DNA of 64,000 nucleotides from Pseudomonas oryzihabitans (GCF_007665395.1 NZ_VDND01000007.1:62001-126000), one strand, 5' to 3'; shown: positions 30,253 through 40,030, counted from the stretch's first letter. Made by a program: numbers and translations. Notes: a model not told the origin generated them from the sequence alone.

Positions 30253-32763
30253 TCAGCTTTCTCTCAGGATCAGTAACGGACTGGCGGTGAGGGCCCGCCG
30301 CGTGCCCAGCAGCCCGGCCGCGCCGACCAGCAGGGCGCCCAGCACCGGCAGCAGGAGCAGCCAGGGGTGGGGTTGCCAGTCCAGGTCGAAGGCCAGCCGG
30401 TAGAGCAGGGCGCTGACGATCTCGCAACCGAGCGCCGCGAGCAAGCCGCTGGCACCCCCGAGCAGGATGAATTCGGTCCGCCGTGCCCGTTGCAACAGTT
30501 GCCGCCGGGCGCCCAGGGCACGCAGTAGCGCGCCCTGGCGGATGCGTTCGTCGAGGGTCGCCTGCAGGCCGGCCAGCAGCACGGCGATGCCGGCGGCCAG
30601 CACGAACAGCAGCACGAATTCCACCGCCACGCTGACCTGGCGCAGGATGCTGCGCAGCTGATCGAGCAGGGCGTCGATGGGCAGCAGGGTCACCGCCGGG
30701 AATTGCCGGGCCAGGGCCAGCAGCTCGCGGTCGTGCCCGGGCGGCAGGTAGAAGCTGCCGAGGTAGGTGAAGGGCACGCCCTCCAGGGCACCGGGCGCGA
30801 AGATGACGAAGAAGTTGGGCTGGAAGTTGTCCCAGCCTACCTGGCGCAGGCTGGTGACCCGCGCCTCGACCTGGTGCTCGCCGATGACGAAGCCCAGGGT
30901 GTCGCCCAGGCCGACGTCGAGGCTGCGCGCCAGCTCGCTTTCCAGCGAGACGCCCGGCAGGTCGCCGGCGGGCAGGGTGTCCCACCATTGGCCGGCTTCC
31001 AGGCGATTGCCGTCCGGCAAGCGGGCCGACCAGGTCAGGTTGAGATCGCGCCGGGTCGCCCGTCCACCGCGGGAGTCGTCCTCCAGGCCTTCCTGGGCCG
31101 GATGGCCCTTCACACTGACCAGGCGGCCCTGGACGATGGGGTAGAGCGGGCTGGCGTGGGGCGAAAGACCGGCGACGGCGCTGGCGAAGGCCTGGCGCTC
31201 GTCCGGCAGCACATTGAGGGCGAAATGGTTGGGCGCCTCGGCCGGCAGCTGCGCCTGCCAGCGTTCCAGCAGCTCGCCGCGCAGCAGCACCACCAGGCTC
31301 ATCGCCAGCAGGATCAGGCCGAAGGCCAGGGTCTGGCCCACCGCCGCCAGCGGATGGCGCAGCAGCTGGCCGAGCCCCAGCCGCCAGGCCAGGGGCGCAT
31401 TCTGCAGGCCACGCCGCAGCAGGCGCAGCGCCAGGTAGAGCAGGCTGCCGAACAGCAGCCCGGCGACCAGGCCGCCCATCAGCAGCGCCAGGGTCAGGCG
31501 CAGGTCCAGCGACAGTCGCCACATGATCAGCCCGAGGGCGAGCAGGGCGCAGCCATAGACCAGCCAGGTGCGCAGCGGCACGGGTTGCAGGTCGCTGCGC
31601 AGCACCCGCAGCGGCGGCACCCGGCCCAGGGCGGCCAGCGGCGGCAGGGCGAAGCCGACCAGGGCGACCAGGCCGGTGCCCATGCCCGCCAGCGCCGGGC
31701 CGATACCGGCTGGCGGCAGCCGGGCCGGCAGCAGGCCATGCAGCAGTTCGAACAGCACCAGTTGCGCCATCCAGCCGAGCAGGGCGCCCACCAGGCTGGC
31801 GGCCAGCCCCAGCAGCCCCAGTTGCAGGCCATAGAGCAGCAGGGCATCGCGCCGGGTCAGGCCCAGGCAACGCAGTAGGGCGCTGGCATCGAAGCGGCGC
31901 GTGGCGAAGCGATTGGCCGACAGCGCGACCGCCACCCCGGCCAGCACCACCGCCACCAGGCTGGCCAGCCCCAGATAGCGCTGGGCCCGTTCCAGGGCAT
32001 TGCCCAGCTGGCGATTGCCATCGCCCGGCCCTTCGAAGCGCTGGTTGGCAGCCAGGGCCGGGGTGAGCGCCTGCCGATAGGCGGCCAGAGCCTGGGGTTC
32101 GCCGCGCCAGAGTTCGCGGTAACGCACCCGGCTGCCGGGCTGGATGACCCCGGTGGCGGTGACGTCGGCGAGATTGATCAGCACCCGCGGCGTCAGGCTG
32201 TAGAAATCGCCGGCGCGATCCGGTTCGTAGGTGAGCACCCGGGTGATGGTGAGTGGCTTGCGACCGATGTCCAGGCGATCACCGACCCGGGCGTCCAGCG
32301 CCAGCAGCAGGCGCGGCTCGACCCAGGCTTCGCCGGGGGCGGGGGCGCCGCCCGGCTGGTCGGGCGCCTCCGGCGCGGCCGCGCTGCGTACCTCGCCGCG
32401 CAGCGGGAAGTTCGCCTCCACCGCCTTGACGCTGGCCAGCTGCAGGGCTTCGGCGCCGGCCGCCATGCTGCTGAAGGTCAGCGTCCGGCTGTGGGCGAGG
32501 CCCAGACGCTGGCCGGCCTCCACCTGCTCCGGGCGCGCCGGCTCGCTGCCCACCAGGACCAGGTCGGCGGCGAGGAATTCGCTGGCGCGATCTTCCATAC
32601 CGGCGCCCAGGCGGGCGGTGAAATAGCCGATGGCGACACTGGCCGCCACCGCGACCACCAGGGCCAGGCAGAGCATGCGGATCTCCCCGGCGCGCAGCTC
32701 GCGCAGGCTCTGCCGCCAGGCCAGCAGGAACAGCCGCGCGAAGGGTAGGCCGGCGCCCTTCAT
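30253..32763 (-). CDS. YbbP-like ABC transporter permease
   Basis: An 836-residue membrane protein with the duplicated FtsX/MacB layout: an N-terminal helix, a large periplasmic domain, three helices near residues 255-365, four more helices in the middle (about 385-490), a second periplasmic domain, then three C-terminal helices. This is the architecture of E. coli YbbP. Its ATG overlaps the stop of the ATPase gene (ATGA), and the divergent neighbour is tesA, exactly as in the E. coli ybbAP-tesA locus. Substrate not established; such type VII systems extrude lipids or act mechanically on envelope substrates. Confidence 0.92.
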   Translation of the reverse strand: MKGAGLPFARLFLLAWRQSLRELRAGEIRMLCLALVVAVAASVAIGYFTARLGAGMEDRASEFLAADLVLVGSEPARPEQVEAGQRLGLAHSRTLTFSSMAAGAEALQLASVKAVEANFPLRGEVRSAAAPEAPDQPGGAPAPGEAWVEPRLLLALDARVGDRLDIGRKPLTITRVLTYEPDRAGDFYSLTPRVLINLADVTATGVIQPGSRVRYRELWRGEPQALAAYRQALTPALAANQRFEGPGDGNRQLGNALERAQRYLGLASLVAVVLAGVAVALSANRFATRRFDASALLRCLGLTRRDALLLYGLQLGLLGLAASLVGALLGWMAQLVLFELLHGLLPARLPPAGIGPALAGMGTGLVALVGFALPPLAALGRVPPLRVLRSDLQPVPLRTWLVYGCALLALGLIMWRLSLDLRLTLALLMGGLVAGLLFGSLLYLALRLLRRGLQNAPLAWRLGLGQLLRHPLAAVGQTLAFGLILLAMSLVVLLRGELLERWQAQLPAEAPNHFALNVLPDERQAFASAVAGLSPHASPLYPIVQGRLVSVKGHPAQEGLEDDSRGGRATRRDLNLTWSARLPDGNRLEAGQWWDTLPAGDLPGVSLESELARSLDVGLGDTLGFVIGEHQVEARVTSLRQVGWDNFQPNFFVIFAPGALEGVPFTYLGSFYLPPGHDRELLALARQFPAVTLLPIDALLDQLRSILRQVSVAVEFVLLFVLAAGIAVLLAGLQATLDERIRQGALLRALGARRQLLQRARRTEFILLGGASGLLAALGCEIVSALLYRLAFDLDWQPHPWLLLLPVLGALLVGAAGLLGTRRALTASPLLILRES

Positions 32764-33434
32764 GCCGCGACCTGCCGACCGGCTTCCAGCCGCAGCTGCC
32801 GGGCGCAGCGCACGGCCAGGCGCTCGTCATGGGTCACCAGCACCAGCGTGGTGCCCCTTTCCCGATTGAGCTCGAACAGCAGGTCGCTGATGTGGGCGCC
32901 GGTGCGGCTGTCGAGATTGCCGGTGGGCTCGTCGGCGAAGAGGATGCTCGGCCGCGGGGCGAAGGCCCGCGCCAGGGCCACCCGTTGCTGCTCGCCGCCG
33001 GACAGCTGGCGCGGATAGTGGCGTAGCCGCTCACCCAGCCCGACCCGCTCCAGCAGCGCCATCGCCTGTTCACGGGCCTGGCGCGCGCCTTCCAGCTCCA
33101 GCGGCAGCATCACGTTCTCCAGCGCCGTGAGGCTGTCGAGCAACTGGAAGGACTGGAAGACGAAGCCCACCCGCTCCGCGCGCAGGCGGGCACGGGCATC
33201 CTCGTCGAGGGTGTCCAGGCGCTGGCCGACCAGGTGTACCTCGCCGGCGCTGGGCAGGTCGAGCCCGGCCAGCAGGCCGAGCAGGGTGGACTTGCCGGAA
33301 CCCGAGGCGCCGACGATGGCCAAACTGTCGCCGGCCTGCAGTTGCAGGTCCAGCGCCTGGAGGATCGGCAGCGCGCCTTCCGCGCCCGTGACGACCTTGC
33401 TAAGGTTCCGTGCCAGCAAAATGACTTCGCTCAT
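32760..33434 (-). CDS. YbbA-like ABC transporter ATP-binding protein
   Basis: A 224-residue ATPase of the MacB/LolD class: Walker A GASGSGKSTLLGLLAGLD, Q-loop in FVFQSFQLLDSLTALENV, ABC signature LSGGEQQRVALARAF, Walker B ILFADEPTGNLDS and the switch His in VLVTHDE. Start ATG 33434 (MSEVILLARNLSK); longer in-frame readings run into the divergent tesA gene. It drives the YbbP-like permease translated directly after it. Confidence 0.95.
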   Translation of the reverse strand: MSEVILLARNLSKVVTGAEGALPILQALDLQLQAGDSLAIVGASGSGKSTLLGLLAGLDLPSAGEVHLVGQRLDTLDEDARARLRAERVGFVFQSFQLLDSLTALENVMLPLELEGARQAREQAMALLERVGLGERLRHYPRQLSGGEQQRVALARAFAPRPSILFADEPTGNLDSRTGAHISDLLFELNRERGTTLVLVTHDERLAVRCARQLRLEAGRQVAA

Positions 33435-33522
33435 GAGGTATCCGATGCCGTATTCGAGGGGCCCGCAGGCGGGCGGCTGTGGCGAGTTAGAGTCGAAAAG
33501 CCGAGCGAAGTCCAGAGCGCCT

Positions 33523-34137
33523 TTGCGGCAAGGCATTGCCTGGCTGCTGGCCTTGGCGTGCCTGACCCTGACACCGCTGGCGATGGCGCGCACCCTGCTG
33601 GTGGTGGGCGACAGCATCAGTGCCGGCTATGGCCTGGCCGAGGGCCAGGGCTGGGTGCGCTTGCTCGAACGGCGCTTGCAGGAGCAAAAGAGCGACTACC
33701 AGGTGGTGAACGCCTCCATCAGCGGCGACACCACGGCCGGCGGCCTGGCGCGCTTGCCACGCTTGCTGGCGGACCACCGGCCTGCGGTGGTGGCCATCGA
33801 GCTGGGCGGCAACGACGGCCTGCGTGGCCAGCCGCTGGCCCAGTTCCAGCGCAACCTCACCGCCCTGGTGGAGCAGGCCAAGGCCAAGGGCGCGCGGGTG
33901 CTGCTGCTGGGCATGCGCCTGCCGCCCAACTATGGACCGCGCTATACCGACGGCTTCGCCCAGGTCTATGTGGACGTGGCCAAGGCGCAGCGGGTGGCCC
34001 TGGTGCCCTTCCTGCTCGAAGGCGTCGGCGGCGATCCGGCCTTCATGCAGCCGGACGGCATCCACCCCCAGGCCAATGCCCAGCAGCGCCTGCTGGACAA
34101 TGCCTGGCCGCAGCTGCAGCCGTTGCTGCGCGACTGA
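33523..34137 (+). CDS. tesA: Periplasmic SGNH esterase/lysophospholipase TesA
   Basis: Multifunctional arylesterase/thioesterase/lysophospholipase in the periplasm. The four SGNH blocks are visible: GDSIS with catalytic Ser (VVGDSISAGYG), the Gly in ISGDTTAGGLARLP, Asn in ELGGNDGLRG and the Asp/His pair in DGIHPQANAQ. The N-terminus RQGIAWLLALACLTLTPLAMA is a signal peptide. I choose TTG 33523 as start (204 residues) because no ATG fits; ATG 33446 would add 26 residues before the signal peptide and nearly touch the divergent ybbA start. Shares an intergenic promoter region with the ybbAP-greB operon. Confidence 0.92.
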   Translation: MRQGIAWLLALACLTLTPLAMARTLLVVGDSISAGYGLAEGQGWVRLLERRLQEQKSDYQVVNASISGDTTAGGLARLPRLLADHRPAVVAIELGGNDGLRGQPLAQFQRNLTALVEQAKAKGARVLLLGMRLPPNYGPRYTDGFAQVYVDVAKAQRVALVPFLLEGVGGDPAFMQPDGIHPQANAQQRLLDNAWPQLQPLLRD

Positions 34138-34235
34138 ACGCCGGACTTTTCCCCGGCAGGGCTTTCCGCTAAGGTTGCGCGCCCCGCCGGTCCGGCCAAT
34201 TGACCGCCCGGCGGAACCGCCCCTGGAGTATCCCG

Positions 34236-34517
34236 ATGTCCCGCCTTTCCCGGTCCATGCATGGCTATCAGCTGATTCAGCCCGATGCCCAGCTCGACCT
34301 GTTCGCCTGCCGCGAGGGGCGGGTCCATATCGTCGCCCGGCAGCTGGAGCTGGGTTCGCCCACTGACCGCACCCTGTGCGGCACCCTGCTGCCGGCGCGG
34401 CCGCGGATGCACCCGCTGCAGCGCCGGGCGCTCGGCCTCAAGACCCTCTGTCCGGCCTGCCGGCAACGGCTGCAAGGCGCCAAGCGGGGCCTGCCCAATC
34501 CGTTACAGGTCTTTTGA
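34236..34517 (+). CDS. Small hypothetical protein with a CxxC pair
   Basis: A 93-residue protein from ATG 34236, with GGAG about 8 nt upstream. It contains an isolated Cys in RTLCGTLLPARP and a CxxC in LKTLCPACRQRLQ, a pattern that could bind zinc together with nearby histidines. No known domain recognised. A small hypothetical gene occurs between tesA and the L,D-transpeptidase gene in P. aeruginosa as I recall, which supports it being real. Confidence 0.65.
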   Translation: MSRLSRSMHGYQLIQPDAQLDLFACREGRVHIVARQLELGSPTDRTLCGTLLPARPRMHPLQRRALGLKTLCPACRQRLQGAKRGLPNPLQVF

Positions 34518-34591
34518 GGCCCTGCCGGAGCGGGAGAGAGGCGTGTACAATTCGCGCCGTCATCTCACTGCTCCTTGCAAGGATTCATCCC

Positions 34592-35569
34592 ATGCCCGCG
34601 CGCGTTTCGACCCTGGTCGGTTCCCTCTCGCTGTTAGGACTGTTGTGCGCGGGTACGGCGCAGGCACTGGAGTTGCCGCTGCCGCCACCCGGTGAAGACG
34701 TGGTCGGCGAGGTCCAGGTCATCAAGGCCGCCTACGAAGACACCTTCGCCGACCTCGGCCAGAAGTACGATCTGGGCTACAACGAGATGGTCGCGGCCAA
34801 CCCGGGCGTCGACGCCTGGCTGCCGGGCGCCGGTACCGAGATCGTGCTGCCGACGCGCTTCATCCTGCCGCCCGGGCCGCGGGAAGGCATCGTCATCAAC
34901 ATCGCCGAATACCGCATGTACTACTACCCCAAGGGTGGCCATACGGTGTTCACCTACCCGCTGGGCATCGGTCGCGAAGGCTGGGGCTCGCCGGTCGGCG
35001 TGGCCAAGGTGGTGGACAAGATCAAGGACCCGGCCTGGTATCCGCCGGAGTCGATTCGCGCCGAGCATGCCGCCGAAGGCGATCCGCTGCCCAAGGTGGT
35101 ACCGCCCGGTCCGGACAACCCCCTGGGGCCCTACAAGATCCGCCTGACCATGCCCGGTTACCTGATCCATGGTTCGGACCGCAAGTTCGGTATCGGCACC
35201 CAGACCAGCCATGGCTGCTTCCGCATGTACAACTTCAACGTCACCGAGCTGGTCGGCATGCTGCCGATCGGGACCCCGGTGCGCATCATCGACGAGCCCT
35301 ACAAGTTCGGCGTGAGTCAGGGCAAGCTCTACCTGGAGGCCCACCAGCCGGTCAACCTCAAGGGTGATCCGACCGAGATCGACCGCCAGGCCGCGGTGGT
35401 CAATGCGCTGATCAAGCGCGACGACCTGCTGCAGGCCAACTCCGCGGTGAACTGGAACACGGTGCGTGATGTGGTGCAGGGCCAGGACGGCCTGCCGGTG
35501 GAGATCGCCGATCTGCCGGCCGGCGTGGTGCCCGGTACCGTGGCCAAGGCGCCTGCCAAGACCCTGTGA
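34592..35569 (+). CDS. L,D-transpeptidase (YkuD family) with LysM-like domain
   Basis: A 325-residue periplasmic enzyme. The first 25 residues (MPARVSTLVGSLSLLGLLCA...) form a signal peptide. Residues about 40-85 resemble a LysM peptidoglycan-binding domain (DTFADLGQKYDLGYNEMVAA). The YkuD domain follows, with the catalytic His and Cys in YLIHGSDRKFGIG and SHGCFRMYN. It is similar to E. coli ErfK/YbiS/YcfS, which attach Braun lipoprotein to peptidoglycan, and here it faces oprI, a lipoprotein gene, across a shared terminator, suggesting OprI as a substrate (inference). Confidence 0.92.
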   Translation: MPARVSTLVGSLSLLGLLCAGTAQALELPLPPPGEDVVGEVQVIKAAYEDTFADLGQKYDLGYNEMVAANPGVDAWLPGAGTEIVLPTRFILPPGPREGIVINIAEYRMYYYPKGGHTVFTYPLGIGREGWGSPVGVAKVVDKIKDPAWYPPESIRAEHAAEGDPLPKVVPPGPDNPLGPYKIRLTMPGYLIHGSDRKFGIGTQTSHGCFRMYNFNVTELVGMLPIGTPVRIIDEPYKFGVSQGKLYLEAHQPVNLKGDPTEIDRQAAVVNALIKRDDLLQANSAVNWNTVRDVVQGQDGLPVEIADLPAGVVPGTVAKAPAKTL

Positions 35570-35602
35570 TCGCGATCGGCCGAGCGCGCTCGGCCGGCCA
35601 GA

Positions 35603-35645
35603 CAAACAAAAAGCCCGCCATCTCAGATGGCGGGCTTTTTGTTTG
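35603..35645 (+). terminator. Perfect bidirectional terminator between the L,D-transpeptidase gene and oprI
   Basis: A perfect 21-bp inverted repeat (35603-35623 with 35625-35645) around one base, with AAAAA on the left and TTTTT on the right of a GC-rich core. It can terminate both the rightward L,D-transpeptidase transcript and the leftward oprI transcript. Confidence 0.93.
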
Positions 35646-35691
35646 CTCCGGGAAAGGCGACTGTTGCCACTCGCCCTTCCAGCCGAGGCGC

Positions 35692-35943
35692 TTACTTGCG
35701 GCTGGCTTTTTCCAGCATACGCAGGGCGCGCTCGTTGGCTTCGTCAGCGGTCTGCTGAGCTTTCTGAGCGGCGGCCAGGGCCTCGTCAGCGTGACGGTAG
35801 GCTTCGTCAGCACGAGCCTGGGCGCGGGCAGCGGCGTCTTCGGTAGCGGTCAGGCGAGCTTCGCTTTCCTTGTTAGCGGTGCTGCAACCAGTGGCCAGAG
35901 CAGCGGCCAGAGCCAGGGCGGCGAATTTCAGAGCGTTGTTCAT
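35692..35943 (-). CDS. oprI: Major outer-membrane lipoprotein OprI
   Basis: An 83-residue lipoprotein, one of the most abundant Pseudomonas proteins and the counterpart of E. coli Lpp. Signal peptide [20 protein letters not shown] with lipobox ATGC; the mature chain is an Ala-rich coiled coil ([20 protein letters not shown]) ending in MLEKASRK, whose terminal lysine can be linked to peptidoglycan. AAGGGG lies upstream of ATG 35943; an extended in-frame start is not needed. Codon choice is strongly biased to few codons, as expected for high expression. Confidence 0.98.
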   Translation of the reverse strand: MNNALKFAALALAAALATGCSTANKESEARLTATEDAAARAQARADEAYRHADEALAAAQKAQQTADEANERALRMLEKASRK

Positions 35944-35979
35944 CGTAAACCCCTTGAGGTAGACATCCTGTTTTAAGAT

Positions 35980-36001
35980 CAATTTTCCAGGTGGAAAATT
36001 G
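35980..36001 (-). promoter_or_regulatory. Perfect palindrome in the oprI leader
   Basis: CAATTTTCCA and TGGAAAATTG form a perfect 10-bp inverted repeat around two bases, 37-58 nt upstream of the oprI ATG. If the promoter at 36009-36036 is right, it falls at the very 5' end of the mRNA and would fold into a 9-bp stem with a 4-nt loop. It could stabilise the transcript, or it could be an operator in DNA. Confidence 0.5.
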
Positions 36002-36008
36002 CGGCTAC

Positions 36009-36036
36009 ATACTACTCATTACCGGTCGTAAGTAAA
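36009..36036 (-). promoter_or_regulatory. Candidate oprI promoter
   Basis: On the minus strand, TTTACT (36036-36031) and TAGTAT (36014-36009) are 16 nt apart, about 70 nt upstream of oprI. The surrounding DNA is unusually AT-rich for this genome, typical of a strong promoter with an upstream element (an A/T tract, AATTTTTTGCAG, lies at about 36060-36071). Confidence 0.4.
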
Positions 36037-36386
36037 CTAAACGAACCTGTCGAAGAAGAATTTTTTGCAGAAATTCCTGTTCGCTCCCCAGGTTCCTTCA
36101 CGATTGCCTGCGGCCGGTGTCAGCACCTGCTTGGATAGCCGAAAGCCGCGAACGTTTCAAGACGTTAGAGGAAGGTCGAAAGTTGTCAAGGCGACAGCGG
36201 CGGCTGCTGCCGCGAGAGCGGCCCTGATATAGTGTGATTTCTCAGTGCGACGGCTGGTTAGAACCTGCTGCCTCCGCAGGAGTCTGACGCGCTGTAGCTC
36301 AGTCCTGCACAGGAAAGGTGCGTTCTCGTCTTCGGGTGTCATCGATAACAATGGATAAGGCGGAGCCAAACCGCCAAGGAGTAGTC
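36037..36386. other. Intergenic region between oprI and the GNAT gene
   Basis: About 350 nt without a convincing gene. The left part is AT-rich and probably belongs to oprI control. A TATAGT hexamer near 36227 and a small hairpin (CCTGC...GCAGG near 36268-36284) may belong to the promoter and leader of the GNAT gene. A 70-codon minus-strand ORF here lacks a ribosome site and sensible composition. Confidence 0.4.
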
Positions 36387-36668
36387 ATGAACGAGTCCCT
36401 GCACGTGGAACACGATGAGGCCAATCATCAATTCCACCTTTCCGTCGACGGCCAGCGCGCCTACCTCGCCTACATGGATCTGGGCAAGCAGACGATGGAT
36501 TTCTATCGCACCTTCGTCCCCGATGCCCTGCGCGGGCGTGGCCTGGCGGCGCGGCTCACCGAGCATGCGCTGAACTACGCCGAGAGCCGTGGGTACAGCG
36601 TCATTCCCTCCTGCTCCTATGTGGAACACTACCTGGAGCGTCGCGGCCAGGTGACGCCGCTGGCCTGA
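36387..36668 (+). CDS. Short GNAT-type N-acetyltransferase (YjdJ/COG2388-like)
   Basis: A 93-residue member of the small acetyltransferase group related to human NATD1. The acetyl-CoA loop is ALRGRGLAARLTEHALNYAE and the C-terminal SVIPSCSYVEHYLERR is typical. These proteins have only the core of the GNAT fold and no known substrate. AAGGAG lies 7 nt before ATG 36387, which fixes the start against the in-frame ATG at 36351. A strong terminator follows; the neighbour beyond is a DAHP synthase on the other strand. Confidence 0.88.
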   Translation: MNESLHVEHDEANHQFHLSVDGQRAYLAYMDLGKQTMDFYRTFVPDALRGRGLAARLTEHALNYAESRGYSVIPSCSYVEHYLERRGQVTPLA

Positions 36669-36683
36669 ATGGCCGCGCCAAGA

Positions 36684-36710
36684 AAAACGCCGGGCTGAGC
36701 CCGGCGTTTT
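36684..36710 (+). terminator. Bidirectional terminator between the GNAT gene and the DAHP synthase gene
   Basis: AAAACGCCGGGC (36684-36695) pairs perfectly with GCCCGGCGTTTT (36699-36710) around a 3-nt loop. Symmetrical A and T flanks allow it to end converging transcripts. Confidence 0.9.
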
Positions 36711-36726
36711 CGTGAGTGCGTGACGC

Positions 36727-37806
36727 TCAGTCGCGATTGCGCCGCGGCAACACGTCCTTGAGCTTGCGGTGCATGTCGAGAATGCTCTTCTCGGTCATCG
36801 CCCAGTCGATGCAGGCATCGGTCACCGAGACGCCGTACTCCAGCTGCGACAGGTCCGCCGGAATCGGCTGGCTACCGAAGCCCAGGTGGCTTTCCACCAT
36901 CAGGCCGACGATGGAGGTGTTGCCCTCGACGATCTGGTTGGCGACGTTGTCCATCACCAGCGGTTGCAGGGCGGCGTCCTTGTTGGAGTTGGCGTGGCTG
37001 CAGTCGACCATGATGTTCGGCTTGACCTTGGCCTTGACCAGCGCCTGCTCGCACAGGGTGACGCTGACCGAATCGTAGTTGGGCTTGCCGTTGCCGCCGC
37101 GCAGGACCACATGGCCGTAGGCATTGCCCTTGGTCATCACCACCGAGACCTGGCCGCGCTGGTCGATACCCAGGAAGCGGTGCGGGCTGGAGACCGACTG
37201 CAGAGCGTTGATGGCCACGGTCAGGCTGCCATCGGTGCCGTTCTTGAAGCCGACCGCGGAGGAGAGGCCGGAGGCCATTTCGCGGTGGGTCTGGGATTCG
37301 GTGGTGCGGGCGCCGATGGCCGACCAACTGATCAGGTCCTGCAGGTACTGCGGGGAAATCGGGTCCAGCGCCTCGGTGGCGGTGGGCAGGCCCTTTTCCG
37401 CCAGGTCCAGCAGCAGCTGGCGACCGATGTGCAGGCCGTCCTGGATCTTGAAGGAGTCGTCCAGGTAGGGATCGTTGATCAGGCCCTTCCAGCCCACGGT
37501 GGTGCGGGGCTTCTCGAAGTAGACGCGCATGACCAGATAGAGGCTGTCGCTGACCCGGGCGGCCAGGGCCTTGAGGCGCTCGGCGTATTCGTGGGCGGCC
37601 TTGATGTCATGGATGGAGCAGGGGCCGATCACCACGAACAGGCGGTGGTCCTTGCCGTCGAGGATGTCGCGGATGACCTGACGGCCGTGGGCGACGGTGT
37701 CGGCGGCGAGATCGCTCAGCGGGATCTCCTGCTTGAGCTGCTCGGGGGTGATGAGCGGCTCGTTGGCTTCGATGTTGAGGTCGTTAAGGCGGGGCTGTGC
37801 GGCCAT
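36727..37806 (-). CDS. 3-deoxy-7-phosphoheptulonate (DAHP) synthase, class I
   Basis: First enzyme of the shikimate pathway, joining erythrose 4-phosphate and phosphoenolpyruvate. A 359-residue class I (AroF/AroG/AroH) enzyme: LFVVIGPCSIHDIKAAHEYA near residue 58, MRVYFEKPRTTVGWKGLIND, SAIGARTTESQTHREMASGL and VDCSHANSNKD for the metal site. Which aromatic amino acid inhibits it cannot be read with confidence, so I give no gene symbol. The start ATG 37806 (MAAQPRLNDLNIEANEPLIT) is the natural N-terminus. Monocistronic, between two divergently or convergently oriented units. Confidence 0.95.
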   Translation of the reverse strand: MAAQPRLNDLNIEANEPLITPEQLKQEIPLSDLAADTVAHGRQVIRDILDGKDHRLFVVIGPCSIHDIKAAHEYAERLKALAARVSDSLYLVMRVYFEKPRTTVGWKGLINDPYLDDSFKIQDGLHIGRQLLLDLAEKGLPTATEALDPISPQYLQDLISWSAIGARTTESQTHREMASGLSSAVGFKNGTDGSLTVAINALQSVSSPHRFLGIDQRGQVSVVMTKGNAYGHVVLRGGNGKPNYDSVSVTLCEQALVKAKVKPNIMVDCSHANSNKDAALQPLVMDNVANQIVEGNTSIVGLMVESHLGFGSQPIPADLSQLEYGVSVTDACIDWAMTEKSILDMHRKLKDVLPRRNRD

Positions 37807-37971
37807 GGTGCTACTCGTCGGTCACGGCGCTGCGACAGGTCGGGGCCCGTGCAGGCAAAATACGGTGGAGAGGGTGGGGCACCTTAACGCTTGTACCGCC
37901 CGCTCACAATGGCCACGCGCCGCTCGACCGGCCCGAAGGCAGGCTTTGGCGATGATCGCGACGAGGAATCG

Positions 37972-38298
37972 ATGGAATTGGACGATGGGACGGCGGATGC
38001 CGTCCTGCTGGAAGCGCCCGGGCGCTCCCTGCTGATCTTCACCAGCGTCGGCTGCGCCAGCTGCCGCCTGGCGCGCCAGGTGCTGCCCGCGGCGGCGCTG
38101 CCGGTCGACCGGCTGTACTGGGTGGATGCCGAACGCAGCGGCGGCCTGGTGCAACGCTATGGCGTCTTCCACCTGCCGGCGCTGTTCCTGGTACGGGACG
38201 GGGCGTTCCTCGGCGCCGTGCACGCGCCGCTACGGGAGGCGCCGCTGGCGGCGGCGATCCTGGCGGCGGACGGGCGCGCGCCGGACGAACTGCCCTGA
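37972..38298 (+). CDS. Thioredoxin-like protein with CxxC active site
   Basis: A 108-residue thioredoxin-fold protein: active-site CASC in FTSVGCASCRLARQVLP, the cis-Pro loop in YGVFHLPALFLVRDG. The CASC dipeptide differs from the CGPC of thioredoxin, so redox potential and partners will differ. No signal peptide, so cytoplasmic. ATG 37972 is preceded by GAGGA; longer in-frame starts add a charged stretch without family similarity. It is divergent from the DAHP synthase gene; partner unknown. Confidence 0.82.
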   Translation: MELDDGTADAVLLEAPGRSLLIFTSVGCASCRLARQVLPAAALPVDRLYWVDAERSGGLVQRYGVFHLPALFLVRDGAFLGAVHAPLREAPLAAAILAADGRAPDELP

Positions 38299-38406
38299 GC
38301 AGGCTCTAAGGCGCGGTTCCCAGCGCGAGGCGCGATCCCCTGCTACGCTGGAGAAGGCCATCCCGCGTTGGACCGGCCGGGTCGGCTGACCCGGTCAGGA
38401 GGAATC

Positions 38407-38889
38407 GTGATCCGCTCCTTGCTCTATGCCACGGACCTGGGCCTGTGTTCATCCTATGTCTTCCAGCATGCCTTGAACCTCGCCCGTATCCACCAGGCCC
38501 GCCTGTACGTCGTCCATGTGGTGGAGCCGCTGGGCTTGCTGGCCTCGACCCTGTTGCAACAGCACCTGGATGGTGAATCCCTGGATCGCCTGCGCAACGG
38601 CGGGCTGGAGCTCGTCCTGGAAACCATCGAGCAGCAGGTGTTCGAATCGCTGCGCGAAGACCTGCTGGAAAGTCCGGCCACGGTCGGCCTGGTGCGCGCC
38701 GTGCGGGTGGTGCAGGGCGATCCGCCCGCGGTCATCCTGAAGCAGGCCCAGGAGTTCGCCGCGGATCTGCTGGTGATCGGCAGCCGCAGCCAGGGCGACG
38801 CCCAGGTGGCCCCGCTGGGACGCACCGCCAGTCGTCTGCTGCAGACCGCCCGCATCCCGGTTTATCTGGTGCCCCTGCACCAAGGCTGA
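38407..38889 (+). CDS. Universal stress protein family
   Basis: A 160-residue UspA-fold protein: SLLYATDLGLCSSYVFQHAL at the N-terminus and the nucleotide-binding loop LLVIGSRSQGDAQVAPLGRT followed by ASRLLQTARIPVYLVP. The Gx2Gx9G(S/T)-type loop is mostly kept, so ATP binding is possible. It starts at GTG 38407 behind a strong AGGAGGA site. Likely induced by starvation or low oxygen, as in other pseudomonads, but that is inference. cysB follows 121 nt downstream. Confidence 0.88.
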   Translation: MIRSLLYATDLGLCSSYVFQHALNLARIHQARLYVVHVVEPLGLLASTLLQQHLDGESLDRLRNGGLELVLETIEQQVFESLREDLLESPATVGLVRAVRVVQGDPPAVILKQAQEFAADLLVIGSRSQGDAQVAPLGRTASRLLQTARIPVYLVPLHQG

Positions 38890-38995
38890 AGTGGAAAGCG
38901 TCAGGGCGTACCCCTGCACGACTTAATTCGATTTTGGTCTAGAAAAAGCTTAAGGGCTGCTTTACTGTTATATGCTTGCGCACGGGGTCAGATAA

Positions 38996-39985
<990 letters not shown>

Positions 39986-40030
39986 GGTTTTCCTCTCGCC
40001 GAAATCATCGCGGCCGCAGTAGCACGTAGC

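Noticed and set aside
29726-31870. A 714-codon open frame on the - strand, rich in Pro/Ala/Arg
   Set aside because: Same strand but another frame of the ABC permease and greB genes; low-complexity shadow.
36157-36369. A 70-codon minus-strand frame between oprI and the GNAT gene
   Set aside because: No ribosome site, odd composition and position in a probable promoter region.
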